Source of the DNA: Hyphomicrobium zavarzinii ATCC 27496 | Lineage (GTDB): Bacteria; Pseudomonadota; Alphaproteobacteria; Rhizobiales; Hyphomicrobiaceae | Direction of reading: 5' to 3' | NCBI RefSeq assembly: GCF_000383415.1 | Contig: NZ_KB911256.1 | Location: 723,348 to 787,347, forward strand | DNA length: 64,000 nt | Shown: piece by piece, positions 54,271 to 63,384 of the stretch | Layout of the letters: each line of letters starts with the position of its first letter | Position numbering within the stretch: position 1 is the first letter of the stretch | The notes under the pieces: model-generated | Told to the model about the DNA's origin: nothing | The model's database searches: none | The model's input: the letters and a program-made list of their open reading frames with translations, nothing else | Program-made: the position numbers and the translations under genes

Positions 54271-55128
54271 CTAATGAGAGTGGCGGGCATATGCCGCCCA
54301 ATGCAGCGCGACGGCGGCTGCGTTGGAAACGTTGAGGCTCGCGAGCGGCCCGCCCGTCGTGATGGAGACGAGCCTGTCGCAGGTCTGCTGGGTGAGCTCG
54401 CGGAGGCCCTTGCCTTCCGCCCCGAGCACCAGCGCGGTGAGCCCCTCGAACCGTTCGCTCTCGAGCCGGTCCGGCGCGCTCCCTTCGAGGCCGATCAGGC
54501 GGAAGCCAAGGCCCTTCAGCTCGAGCATCGTCCGCGCCAGATTTTGCACGGGCAGCACCGGAAGCAGATCGAGAGCACCCGAGGCGGCCTTCGCCAGCAC
54601 GCCGTTGAGCGGCGGGCTGTGCCGGCGTGTCATCACCACCCCGGCCGCACCGAACGCAGCAGCGGACCTGAGCACCGCGCCGCCGTTGTGCGGATCGGTG
54701 ACATGGTCGAGCAGCACCAGCGGGCCGGTTTCCGCCGCGCGCTTCACCAGCTCCTCGAGCGTCGGCTCCGGCAGTGGCTCGGCCTCGAGCAGAAGTCCCT
54801 GATGCACGGTGTCGGCACCGAGCAGATGGTCGAGGTCGCCGGGCGTCGCGCGATCGATGGGAACACCCCTGGCGGCGATCACATCCGCCAAGCGGCGCTC
54901 CGCGTTCTCTGTCGCGAGCAGGCGCAGCACACGGCGGCGCGGATTGTTGAGCGCAGCTTCGACCGCATGGCTTCCGAAAAGGCGCACCATGCCGTCATCG
55001 GCGATCTCGGCTGCCCGTCCGCCCGGCGCCTGCCCGCGAGGCCGGCTTGCCCGCCGGTCCCCGCCTTTGGCGGGGCGGCCGAACCCGCCCTTCTTCGCTG
55101 ATTTCTTTCCCGCCCAGCCGCTTGTCAT
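54271..55128 (-). CDS. rlmB: 23S rRNA (guanosine-2'-O)-methyltransferase RlmB
   Basis: A 285-residue SPOUT-class enzyme that methylates the 2'-O of G2251 (E. coli numbering) in 23S rRNA. A basic Lys/Arg/Gly-rich N-terminal extension of about 45 residues precedes the substrate-binding domain (VRLFGSHAVEAALNNPRRRVLRLL). The SPOUT domain has LVLLDHVTDPHNGGAVLRSAAAFGAAGVV, LVLGAEGKGLREL and LASLNVSNAAAVALH. Length and motifs match RlmB/TrmH family. It is divergent from tRNA-Tyr. Confidence 0.93.
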   Translation of the reverse strand: MTSGWAGKKSAKKGGFGRPAKGGDRRASRPRGQAPGGRAAEIADDGMVRLFGSHAVEAALNNPRRRVLRLLATENAERRLADVIAARGVPIDRATPGDLDHLLGADTVHQGLLLEAEPLPEPTLEELVKRAAETGPLVLLDHVTDPHNGGAVLRSAAAFGAAGVVMTRRHSPPLNGVLAKAASGALDLLPVLPVQNLARTMLELKGLGFRLIGLEGSAPDRLESERFEGLTALVLGAEGKGLRELTQQTCDRLVSITTGGPLASLNVSNAAAVALHWAAYARHSH

Positions 55129-55328
55129 TGTGTTCTGCTCCGGAATGCGGCTGTGCCGTAGAAAGGGGACGGATTGCCTGCGATAGCGCTGTCTCGCTCG
55201 CGGTTTCGCAGGTCGTTATCGATGTAAAAACAACATGTTCGGCCGCCCGTATCGCCCGCATGCCTTGCCATGTGCGGGCGGACTCGGCCTGACCCGGAAC
55301 GCATACGGGTTTTCGCGCGCTTTTCCAA

Positions 55329-55357
55329 TTGACATCGGTGGGCCGGATTACCATAAG
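55329..55357 (+). promoter_or_regulatory. Possible -35/-10 upstream of tRNA-Tyr
   Basis: A perfect TTGACA (55329-55334) is followed after 17 bases by CATAAG (55352-55357). It is about 110 bases before the tRNA, so a leader would have to be processed off. The rest of 55129-55468 (340 bases) shows no gene or other feature I can support. Confidence 0.3.
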
Positions 55358-55468
55358 GACGGGCGTTGCCCTGCCGCTCGGCGAGCGCAGGGCGATTTCG
55401 TTTACAGTGCTGGCGGATGAGGCGGCTCTTGAGCGTGCTGCCGCGCCACGCACGATGGGATTGGTCAC

Positions 55469-55553
55469 GGAGGGGTGCCCGAGTGGCTAAAGGGGACGGA
55501 CTGTAAATCCGTTGGCTTCGCCTACGCTGGTTCGAATCCAGCCCCCTCCACCA
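55469..55553 (+). tRNA. tRNA-Tyr (anticodon GTA)
   Basis: Acceptor GGAGGGG pairs with CCCCTCC; CCA is encoded. The anticodon loop is CTGTAAA, giving GTA. The long variable arm (GGCTTCGCCTAC) marks a class II tRNA. T-arm GCTGG/CCAGC with TTCGAAT. Length is 85 bases. Confidence 0.96.
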
Positions 55554-55819
55554 ATCCTCCTTATATGATTGAAATAACAGCATAATTTTCAGCCTCCTTT
55601 TAGGCCCAGGTAGCATGGACTTATCCAGTGCCGAAAGCGCCGCTCAACTTGGCGGGTCTGCGCGGCCGGTGCGGCTGTTACTCCGCCAAGAATTGATCTC
55701 CCGAACTTGATTGGAAGAAAACGTCCCGGCGGATCGGCCTCAGAAAAGACAAGCGTCGTGCCACAGCTGGCGTCGAGACTGCGACCCGCTTCGCAGGACC
55801 TCTAGTGGTGGAGCGCGAG

Positions 55820-56221
55820 ATGGACGAGAGCAAAGTGGCCGTCGCCAGGGCCTGCCTTCAGGCCGCCGAGGACAACACGAAGACGTTCCCGGAGATCCTC
55901 GCAACTCTCACGCAGGAAGGTTTCGAAGCCTACCAGATCGATTTTCTCCGTTGTGCCGCGACCTACTATACGAAGCGCGGAGATAGCGTCGTTCTGGACA
56001 TGCATCAGGTCGGTGAGCCGGTCGCCGAAGCCTTCGATGCGAAAGCCCTGCAAGCGGCAATCCGCGAGGCTCAACAGAATGTGCCCGGCTATACCTACAC
56101 CGGTTTCTGCAAGAAGGCGGTTGCGGCAGGGTGCGCGAGCTACATCGTCTCGCTGTCTGGCCGGCGCGTCCTCTACATTGGGCGCACCGCGGAAACCCAC
56201 GTCGAGATGTTCCCGAGCTGA
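55820..56221 (+). CDS. DUF1398 family protein (YbcV-like)
   Basis: A 133-residue cytoplasmic protein of the DUF1398 family. It contains FEAYQIDFLRCAATYYTKRGD and a C-terminal GYTYTGFCKKAVAAGCASYIVSLSGRRVLYIGR. Family members are widespread and their function is not established; the E. coli relative is in a cryptic prophage. ATG 55820 is preferred to GTG 55805 because GGTGGAG lies six bases before it. It converges with the P-type ATPase gene, separated by a long hairpin. Confidence 0.8.
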   Translation: MDESKVAVARACLQAAEDNTKTFPEILATLTQEGFEAYQIDFLRCAATYYTKRGDSVVLDMHQVGEPVAEAFDAKALQAAIREAQQNVPGYTYTGFCKKAVAAGCASYIVSLSGRRVLYIGRTAETHVEMFPS

Positions 56222-56293
56222 ACGCGGAGTTGTCGGCGCGCTCGCACTCGAGCTCCCGCAATGTCGCTGAATTATCGATGACGGCATAAATCC

Positions 56294-56326
56294 TCCATGC
56301 AGCCCGCGAAGAGCGGGCTGCATGGA
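56294..56326. repeat. Perfect 14-bp inverted repeat between convergent genes
   Basis: TCCATGCAGCCCGC and GCGGGCTGCATGGA form a GC-rich hairpin with loop GAAGA. It lies between the convergent DUF1398 and P-type ATPase genes and has no T-run in either direction. It may act as a factor-assisted bidirectional terminator or mRNA stabiliser. Confidence 0.75.
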
Positions 56327-56387
56327 GCCGTCGATCTCATGGTAGGCCGCATTCGCCGCCTGCTACGAGAGCATTCGGGCCTCGCCG

Positions 56388-58709
56388 CTATCCCTGGGCG
56401 ACGTGCTCATAGATGTCATCCTCCTGCGCGTTGTGGATGCGAACGAGCGCCTCGATCGATCCAATGACGCGCTGGGCATCCCGCACCAGATATTTGTCGG
56501 CGTCCTCTGCGCGTAGATTGCTGGCAATCCGGGCGAGCAGCCTCGATTGATGCAAAATCTCTCTGTGAGCGCGGCTCATCGCAGAGAGCCCGTGGCCATC
56601 TGCCAGGTACCGCGTAAGGCGCGGGTAGATGATCGTCTCGTCCTCCCGCTCGTGGGTTACGACGCTGTCCTCGACAAGGCGATGAGCTTCGAGGATCAGG
56701 TCTACCGCCTTTTGACCCTCAACGTCGTCGAGCGCATCGGAGATCTGGAGGAGCTTGTCCAGAACGTCCTCCAGGAGCCGATGCTGTTCGCCAAGATCCT
56801 TTGCCATGTTCCCCGGAACGACGCCTCTTCCGGACCCCCATGGGGGGCGTAGCGCGCGCAAGGCATTCACAATCACTGCGACATCGATCGCCTCTTGCGT
56901 CAGCGCGCCTGCGACCGGCTCGAGCCATCCGAAGGCGGCCACGGCCATGGCGATGCCCGATAGGCCCATGCCGATGACAATGCTTTGCATGGCAATGCGG
57001 CGGGAGCGGCGGGCGATGGCCACCGCTTCGGAAACGCGGTCAAGGCGGTCGACCACAATGACCACATCGGCCGCCTCCGATGAGGCGCTGGCCCCCCGCG
57101 CACCCAGGGCAACGCCCACGTCTGCGGCGGCAAGTGCAGGAGCGTCGTTGATGCCGTCACCGACCATCAGGGTCGGATGCAGCCGGCTCTCCATGGCAAC
57201 GGCGTCGACCTTGTCGGATGGATCCCGATCCGAAAGAACGGCGTCGATGTCGAGCGCTGCGGCGATGGTCTCGGCCGCGTCCGCCCGGTCACCGGTCACC
57301 ATCACGATGCGCGAAATCCCCGCCGCGCGAAGCGACTGCACCGCGCGCGGGGTTTCCTTGCGCAGTTCGTCGCCCAACAGCAACGCGCCCGCGACGCGGC
57401 CGTCGATGGAGACAAAGACGCTCAGCGCAGATCGCCACGACGCGCGGCGCAATGCCCGAAGCGCCCAATCGTCGGGCCGATGCGACCCGAAGATCAATTG
57501 GTGCGAGCCCGCGCGGACGCGTTTCCCATCGACGATCCCCTCCAGGCCTGCCCCCGCGACCTCATGCACCTGCGATGGTGTCTTGAGAGAAAGCCCCTTG
57601 GCCGCGGCGGCGGACACGATCGCGCTGGCAACGACATGTTGGGACGCCTGCTCCAGAGACGCGGCAAGTCGAAGGACGTCATCGGCACTTTCTCCCGGTC
57701 CCGTCTCGACCGCAACGAGACGGGCACCGCCCACCGTCAGCGTTCCAGTTTTGTCGAAGAGCACGGTATGCGTCTGCGCCAGGGCGTCCAGGGGAGCCCC
57801 GCCTTTGATGATGATGCCGCGGCGTGCTGCCTGAGAGACACCCGCGATGAAGGCGACCGGCGCGGCCAGGATCAGCGGGCAGGGGGTGGCGACGACCAGG
57901 ACAGCCAGGGCCCGGACGGCCTCGCCGGACATGACCCAGGCCAGCCCGGCAACGAGGATCGTAAGCGGCAGAAACCAGAGTGCATACGTGTCGGCCAAGC
58001 GGATGAAAGGGGCCTTGGCCGTCTGGGCGGCTGTCACGAGACGCACGATGCCAGCGTATGTGCTGTCCTCGGCCGTGGCGAGCGCCGTCATCTCGAAGGT
58101 ATCGCCCGCATTGATGGCCCCGCTCCGCACGCTCTCGCCCCGAGGCCGCGTGACAGGAATCGGCTCGCCGGTCAGGGCGGATTCATCGAGAACCGCAAGC
58201 GGCGACGTAATGAGGCCGTCCACGGGCACGATCTCGCCCACGCGGACCGCGATCGTATCGCCGATAGCAATCGATGAGATCGGAACCACCTCGCTCGCAT
58301 CGCCTTTGCGGCGGAGCGCGATGGTGGGAGCGCGGTCTATCAGCGACTTGAGATTGCGCTCGGCGCGTGCAACGGCGTAGTCCTCGAGGACGGTGCCGCC
58401 CGTGTACATGATGGCGATGACAATCGCGGCGAGCGACTGGTTGAGCGCGATGGCGCCCGCCATGGCCAGGAGCGCGATCGCATCGACACCCATGCGTCGC
58501 GCCAGAAGATCGCGAGTGATGGAAATCGCAAGTGCGATGACCACCGGAAGGGTGGCCCCGATCCAGAGCCAGTCTGCCGCCCGCTCTTGGGCCAATGCAA
58601 ACGCCGCTCCTCCCGCAACGAGTCCAACCAGAACCGCAAGCAGCAGGACCCGCCTGACAAGACGTTCATCGATCGCGGAAACCCCGATCCGATCCAGATA
58701 GGAACCCAT
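56388..58709 (-). CDS. P1B-5-type heavy-metal ATPase fused to a C-terminal hemerythrin domain (Nia-like)
   Basis: A 773-residue inner-membrane pump likely exporting Ni(II)/Fe(II), like Sinorhizobium meliloti Nia. It lacks an N-terminal HMA domain. The actuator motif is TGEP, the metal-site motif TPCPL (Cys277), the phosphorylation motif DKTGT (Asp319) and the hinge GDGINDAP. The nucleotide-domain HP locus reads HV (SQHVVASA). From about residue 635 a hemerythrin domain follows with ligands in EQHRLLEDV, HEREDETIIYP, AHREIL and HNAQEDDIYEHV. Nia also has a C-terminal hemerythrin domain. A palindrome 167 bases upstream may be a regulator site. Confidence 0.88.
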   Translation of the reverse strand: MGSYLDRIGVSAIDERLVRRVLLLAVLVGLVAGGAAFALAQERAADWLWIGATLPVVIALAISITRDLLARRMGVDAIALLAMAGAIALNQSLAAIVIAIMYTGGTVLEDYAVARAERNLKSLIDRAPTIALRRKGDASEVVPISSIAIGDTIAVRVGEIVPVDGLITSPLAVLDESALTGEPIPVTRPRGESVRSGAINAGDTFEMTALATAEDSTYAGIVRLVTAAQTAKAPFIRLADTYALWFLPLTILVAGLAWVMSGEAVRALAVLVVATPCPLILAAPVAFIAGVSQAARRGIIIKGGAPLDALAQTHTVLFDKTGTLTVGGARLVAVETGPGESADDVLRLAASLEQASQHVVASAIVSAAAAKGLSLKTPSQVHEVAGAGLEGIVDGKRVRAGSHQLIFGSHRPDDWALRALRRASWRSALSVFVSIDGRVAGALLLGDELRKETPRAVQSLRAAGISRIVMVTGDRADAAETIAAALDIDAVLSDRDPSDKVDAVAMESRLHPTLMVGDGINDAPALAAADVGVALGARGASASSEAADVVIVVDRLDRVSEAVAIARRSRRIAMQSIVIGMGLSGIAMAVAAFGWLEPVAGALTQEAIDVAVIVNALRALRPPWGSGRGVVPGNMAKDLGEQHRLLEDVLDKLLQISDALDDVEGQKAVDLILEAHRLVEDSVVTHEREDETIIYPRLTRYLADGHGLSAMSRAHREILHQSRLLARIASNLRAEDADKYLVRDAQRVIGSIEALVRIHNAQEDDIYEHVAQG

Positions 58710-58875
58710 CCAGCACCTTTCGCTTCCAGGAAGCGAGCATACTCGGCAAGTCAGCTCTCGTCAGAGCGGGCTGAGGGCGCGACAGGACTTTGCGCCCCGA
58801 GCCCGTGCACCGTGAGTTGGAGGACTAAATATCGAGCTGAATAAATGCCTCTACGCTGAGATAGGCCGCCTTGTC

Positions 58876-58890
58876 TGTGATCAAATCACA
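58876..58890. promoter_or_regulatory. Candidate CRP/FNR-like palindrome upstream of the P1B-5 ATPase
   Basis: TGTGAT-CAA-ATCACA has perfect 6-base arms. It resembles CRP-family sites but with shorter spacing than E. coli CRP. It lies 167 bases before the ATPase start. The surrounding gap 58710-59027 (318 bases) holds no gene, only the hexamer repeat described separately. Confidence 0.3.
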
Positions 58891-58899
58891 TCCGGTATC

Positions 58900-58935
58900 A
58901 AGCCCAAGCCCAAGCCCAAGCCCAAGCCCAAGTCC
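58900..58935. repeat. Hexanucleotide microsatellite (AAGCCC)5 plus one variant
   Basis: Five perfect AAGCCC units are followed by AAGTCC and then degenerate purine-CCC hexamers to about 58970. It lies in the non-coding gap before the TerC gene's 3' end and may vary in length between strains. Confidence 0.85.
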
Positions 58936-59027
58936 GAGCCTAAGACCGGAGCCCAGGCCCGAGCCCAGGTCCAGGACTAGGCGCGTGAGCATGAGCGAGG
59001 CGGCTCAGCCTCCCCATGACGGACAAG

Positions 59028-60008
59028 TCATGACGGAAGCTGAGCCTCTTTCCGAGCCTGCATGACCGAGTAGAGAAGTCCCGCCGCCAGGATTGCCAGG
59101 GTGACGGCAAGAGACACGCTCGCCGGAAACTTCTCCCATCCGAGGGCGTCGGCAATGAAGATTTTCGCGCCGATGAAGATGAGAACCACAGCGAGCGCCG
59201 GCTTCAGATAACGGAAACGGTCGATTGCAGACGCCAGCGCGAAGTAGAGCGCGCGCAAGCCGAGGATCGCGAAGATATTCGACGTATAGACGACGAACGG
59301 GTCCGTCGTGATCGCGAAGATCGCGGGAATGCTGTCGACAGCGAAGATGAGATCGACGATCTCGATCATGAGGAGCGCAACGAAGAGCGGCGTAGCCCAC
59401 AGCACAACCCGGCCGGTCCGCTCATCGGGCAGGCGCACGAAGAAGCGCTCCTTGTGGGGCTCGGGGGTGACGCGGAAGACGAGGCGGATGAGCTTCAACA
59501 CGGGGTTGTCGGAGAGCTCCGGGGGCTTGTCCTCCATGAGGAGCATCTTGAAACCCGTCGCGACCAGGAAGAGCGCGAACAGGTAGAGGATCCACGAGAA
59601 CTCGGAAACCAGCGCGGCTCCGAGGCCGATCATGACAGCCCGAAGCACGATGACGCCAAGGATGCCCCAGAAGAGCACGCGGTGTTGATAGACGGCGGGG
59701 ATCGCGAGGTGGGCGAAGATGAGCGAGATGACGAAGATGTTGTCGAGCGCCAGCGTCTTTTCGACGAGAAACCCGGTGAAGTACTCCGACCCGGCCTGGG
59801 CCCCGAGACTTATCCAGACCCACACACCGAACGCGAGCCCCATGACAATATACCAGGCGCTCATGATGAGGCTCTCGCGTGTTCCTATCGCATGCGGCGT
59901 GCGGTTGAAGACACCGAGATCGAGCGCGAGCAGCATCAGCACCACGCTGAAGAAGCCTGCCCACATCCAGATGGGCTTATCGAGGAAGGTCTCGAATAGA
60001 AGGTCCAA
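59028..60008 (-). CDS. TerC-family membrane protein (Alx-like)
   Basis: A 326-residue protein with about nine predicted helices. Acidic intramembrane motifs typical of TerC/Alx are present: TLALDNIFVISLIFA in the middle and LIEIVDLIFAVDSIPAIFAIT later. E. coli Alx is a manganese exporter, and other TerC proteins export metals or aid secreted-protein metalation. The adjacent metal ATPase suggests a shared metal-homeostasis theme, though they are separate transcription units. Start ATG 60008. Confidence 0.88.
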   Translation of the reverse strand: MDLLFETFLDKPIWMWAGFFSVVLMLLALDLGVFNRTPHAIGTRESLIMSAWYIVMGLAFGVWVWISLGAQAGSEYFTGFLVEKTLALDNIFVISLIFAHLAIPAVYQHRVLFWGILGVIVLRAVMIGLGAALVSEFSWILYLFALFLVATGFKMLLMEDKPPELSDNPVLKLIRLVFRVTPEPHKERFFVRLPDERTGRVVLWATPLFVALLMIEIVDLIFAVDSIPAIFAITTDPFVVYTSNIFAILGLRALYFALASAIDRFRYLKPALAVVLIFIGAKIFIADALGWEKFPASVSLAVTLAILAAGLLYSVMQARKEAQLPS

Positions 60009-60178
60009 GGATTTTTCCTAACGTCTCATAGGCGCAGGAGCCGCTGTCAGGCGCCATTGCGAAAAGGGCAGAGAAAGCCGTCGCGCGATCATGTATCGCG
60101 AGGCTCTTTCTAGCGTCTCCAGCGGGAGCCGCCTCGGGAGCCTCGCGAGTAAAGTCCGGCGTGCTTTTGCGTCGTGCT

Positions 60179-60904
<726 letters not shown>

Positions 60905-61065
60905 TTCTGCTCCTTGATATTCGTGTTGGAGGCTCCGCCTTCGTGTTTCGCCCGCACGCGATCGCTCTCCCAAGTCAGCTCTCGCCCGGGCGGGTGTTGC
61001 CCCCGTTGAGTGGCAAGATGGGTATTCTACCGATCGTCGTCCAATGGGTTTTAGCCGGTCTACTG

Positions 61066-61080
61066 ATCGGAAATTCCGAT
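61066..61080. promoter_or_regulatory. Perfect LysR-type operator between carbonic anhydrase and the OxyR-like gene
   Basis: ATCGGAA-A-TTCCGAT is a perfect inverted repeat containing the T-N11-A signature of LysR-family boxes. It lies 76 bases before the regulator start and 161 bases before the carbonic anhydrase start, suiting control of both divergent promoters. Nothing else is assigned in 60905-61156 (252 bases). Confidence 0.6.
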
Positions 61081-61156
61081 TGATTTATTCGGCCTGATGA
61101 CCTTCCTATGCGCGTCGTTCTTCGACGAAAGCCTGTGAGGAGAGGACGCGAAAGCA

Positions 61157-62068
61157 GTGCCAAGCCTGAGACAACTCGAATATCTCGTCGCATTGGCGGA
61201 GACGCGCCATTTCCGGCGCGCGGCGGAGCGGGCCAACACGACCCAGCCCACACTGAGCGAGCAGATCAAGGCGCTGGAGGACCGGCTCGGCGCTCAGCTC
61301 GTGGAGCGCACGACCTCTCGGGCACTGCTTACGCCTCTCGGGGCTCAGATCGTGGAGATCGCCAGGCGCATGCTGAAAGACGCAAGCGAGATCCGGAGTC
61401 TCGCTTCGAGCAGCAGCAAGGAATTGAGCGGCCTATTGCGGCTCGGGTTGCCGCCCACCATTGGTCCATACCTGATGCAGCGTGCCGCGCCGAAGCTGCA
61501 CCGGACCTACCCGGATCTGCGGCTCTATGTGCGTGAGGACCTGCCCCAGCTTCTCCCGCGCTCGCTCGAGGAAGGGGTGCATGACGTCATCATCTGTCCC
61601 TTGCCGGTGAAAGGCGCGGAAATAGAAAGTGTCGTCCTGTTCCGCGAGCCGCTCCTGCTCACCGTCGCGGCGGATCATCCGTTGGGCAAGAAGGCACATG
61701 CGACGCTGGCGGACATCAAGGGAGAGGATGTCCTGGCCTTAGGGCCGGGCCACCAGCTGCACGAGACGGCCATCGAGCTCTGCAAAACCACGGGCGCCAG
61801 GCTGCGCTACGATTTCGAGGGGACGAGCCTCGACATGTTGCGCGAGATGGTCGTGATGGGCCTCGGCGTCACGTTCATGCCTGGCCTCTACGCAAGAAGC
61901 GAGCTCATTCAGGACAAGGACGTGAGGCTGCTCGAGATAAAGGATCGTCCGCTGTTTCGGACGATGGGCATGGCGTGGCGCAAGTCCAGCGCACGCAGGG
62001 AAACCTACGAGAAGCTCGCGGGCTTCTTCAAGAAGATGGTTGAAGCCGGGCTCGAAAGACGCCGATAA
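61157..62068 (+). CDS. OxyR-like LysR-family regulator lacking the peroxidatic cysteine
   Basis: A 303-residue LysR-type regulator resembling E. coli OxyR throughout (LRQLEYLVALAETRHFRRAAE at the N-terminus; IGPYLMQ, FREPLLLTVA in the sensor domain). The redox segment GHQLHETAIELC aligns with E. coli GHCLRDQAMGFC, so OxyR Cys199 is Gln200 here while Cys208 is Cys209. A disulphide switch is therefore impossible in the usual way. The signal may be something else. GTG 61157 is the start. Divergence from carbonic anhydrase suggests control of that gene. Confidence 0.85.
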   Translation: MPSLRQLEYLVALAETRHFRRAAERANTTQPTLSEQIKALEDRLGAQLVERTTSRALLTPLGAQIVEIARRMLKDASEIRSLASSSSKELSGLLRLGLPPTIGPYLMQRAAPKLHRTYPDLRLYVREDLPQLLPRSLEEGVHDVIICPLPVKGAEIESVVLFREPLLLTVAADHPLGKKAHATLADIKGEDVLALGPGHQLHETAIELCKTTGARLRYDFEGTSLDMLREMVVMGLGVTFMPGLYARSELIQDKDVRLLEIKDRPLFRTMGMAWRKSSARRETYEKLAGFFKKMVEAGLERRR

Positions 62069-62148
62069 GCACTGGTTAGGCCGCGCTGAAGCACAGAAAG
62101 ATCTGGCAGCGCTGGCGTCCCCAGAGCTCGGCTATGTGACGAGCTTGG

Positions 62149-63156
62149 CTATTCGACAGGCGTCACAGAGAACCCGCTCGACTTCAGGATCGAGATAAGG
62201 CCGTCCGCTCCCGGAAGGTGGGTTGCGCCAACGGCGACAAAGGCGCCGCCAGTCTCAAACAACGGCAGTCCCCGCTCGGCCATTCGCACGTTGCGCGCGG
62301 TGATCAGGCCGTGTCGGATGTCCTGCATACGTGCATCCGTGAGCCCCGCGTTCGGTGCAAGCTCACGCATGAGATCGAGCGAAGCTGAAATTTGCCGGCC
62401 TTTGTAGAGTTCCAGCATCGTGGCCGTCACGTCGTCGGCCCGGTCATTCATCTCGATGCTGGAGCGTAGCCAGGCAGCTTGAGCTTCGTCTGGTATGGAA
62501 GCCAGCGTTTCAAACTGTTCGAGAAGAGTTTCGAGCCCCACGATTTTCTTGCCTTGTGACTTGGCAAAGTTTGCGACGATGAGATCCATGGGTTCATGCG
62601 TCACATTCGGGCATCCAGCCGCCAGAAAGAGTGTGGCCACCCACGGCCGGACGCCTAGTGCGAGGTCTTCGGGATAGCCCGCGGCGGCGATCGCCTTTTC
62701 GACCACACGCAATTCGCTATCGTCCAGCATGCGCTGCAAAGGCTTGTCGCGGGCGCTCATCAGCTTTCCGGCCTGCGCCATCACATGACCGTAAGCGCCG
62801 CGTGACAATTGCTCTTGCTCGAGTGCGACCACACGCGAAGCGGTGATAGCGGATGTAACGGCCGGGCTAAGCTCTTGAAGGCTAGGGTGAGCGATGTGAA
62901 GCGTGCCGAGAACGTAGGACGGCGAAATGCCGTGCCTTTCGATGCGCCACAGGATCGCCTGACTGTTTTCCGCCTGCCTTGCATTTTCGAGCAAGGATGC
63001 GACCCCTGCCGGACGTTTGAGTGAGAGTTCGGCGATGAGACTGCGTCCCTCGCACCCGGGCTGCGGTGCCGCGTAGCTGTTCGATGGGCTCAAAGAGCTG
63101 ACCAAGACCATCGCAGATACTGCGATTGCACGAACCGTCGCGATTGTTTTTGCCAT
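62149..63156 (-). CDS. TraB/GumN-family exported protein
   Basis: A 335-residue protein with a signal peptide (VRAIAVSAMVLVSSLSPSNSYAA). The TraB/GumN hallmarks are SYVLGTLHIAHPSLQEL near the start and FVAVGATHLPGADGLISILKSSGFSVTPV at the end, each with a GxxH motif, and VGLETLLEQFE in the middle. Relatives include GumN of xanthan clusters and metal-dependent TIKI-like proteases. The chemistry here is not known. ATG 63156 is chosen because it begins the signal peptide. Confidence 0.85.
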   Translation of the reverse strand: MAKTIATVRAIAVSAMVLVSSLSPSNSYAAPQPGCEGRSLIAELSLKRPAGVASLLENARQAENSQAILWRIERHGISPSYVLGTLHIAHPSLQELSPAVTSAITASRVVALEQEQLSRGAYGHVMAQAGKLMSARDKPLQRMLDDSELRVVEKAIAAAGYPEDLALGVRPWVATLFLAAGCPNVTHEPMDLIVANFAKSQGKKIVGLETLLEQFETLASIPDEAQAAWLRSSIEMNDRADDVTATMLELYKGRQISASLDLMRELAPNAGLTDARMQDIRHGLITARNVRMAERGLPLFETGGAFVAVGATHLPGADGLISILKSSGFSVTPVE

Positions 63157-63384
63157 TGCGTTCTCACTGAGCAAGCCAGCCGTGTTGAGATGAACAAAGG
63201 TCGCTTCGTAGAACGAAGCCACGAGCGGCTCGGATCTCCGGATTGGATCTCATTTTCCAGCAAATCTGGGATCAGTCGAGGGCGGGAAATATTCCATGGA
63301 ATTATTGCTCCATTTTCCAGCCCGCAGATCAAATCCAACACCGCCGCGTCGACGTTTGCGGGAGACTGCAAGGGGAGTACGGAG

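Noticed and set aside
58900-58970. Possible CRISPR-like repeat array
   Set aside because: Units are six bases with no spacers, so it is a microsatellite. No cas gene is present.
58871-59065. Short Pro-Ser repeat frame on the plus strand
   Set aside because: It arises from the hexanucleotide repeat, starts at a TTG with no ribosome site and overlaps the TerC gene.
60905-61156. OxyR-type ATAG-N7-CTAT operator
   Set aside because: No such tetranucleotide spacing was found by eye; only the T-N11-A palindrome at 61066-61080 stands out.
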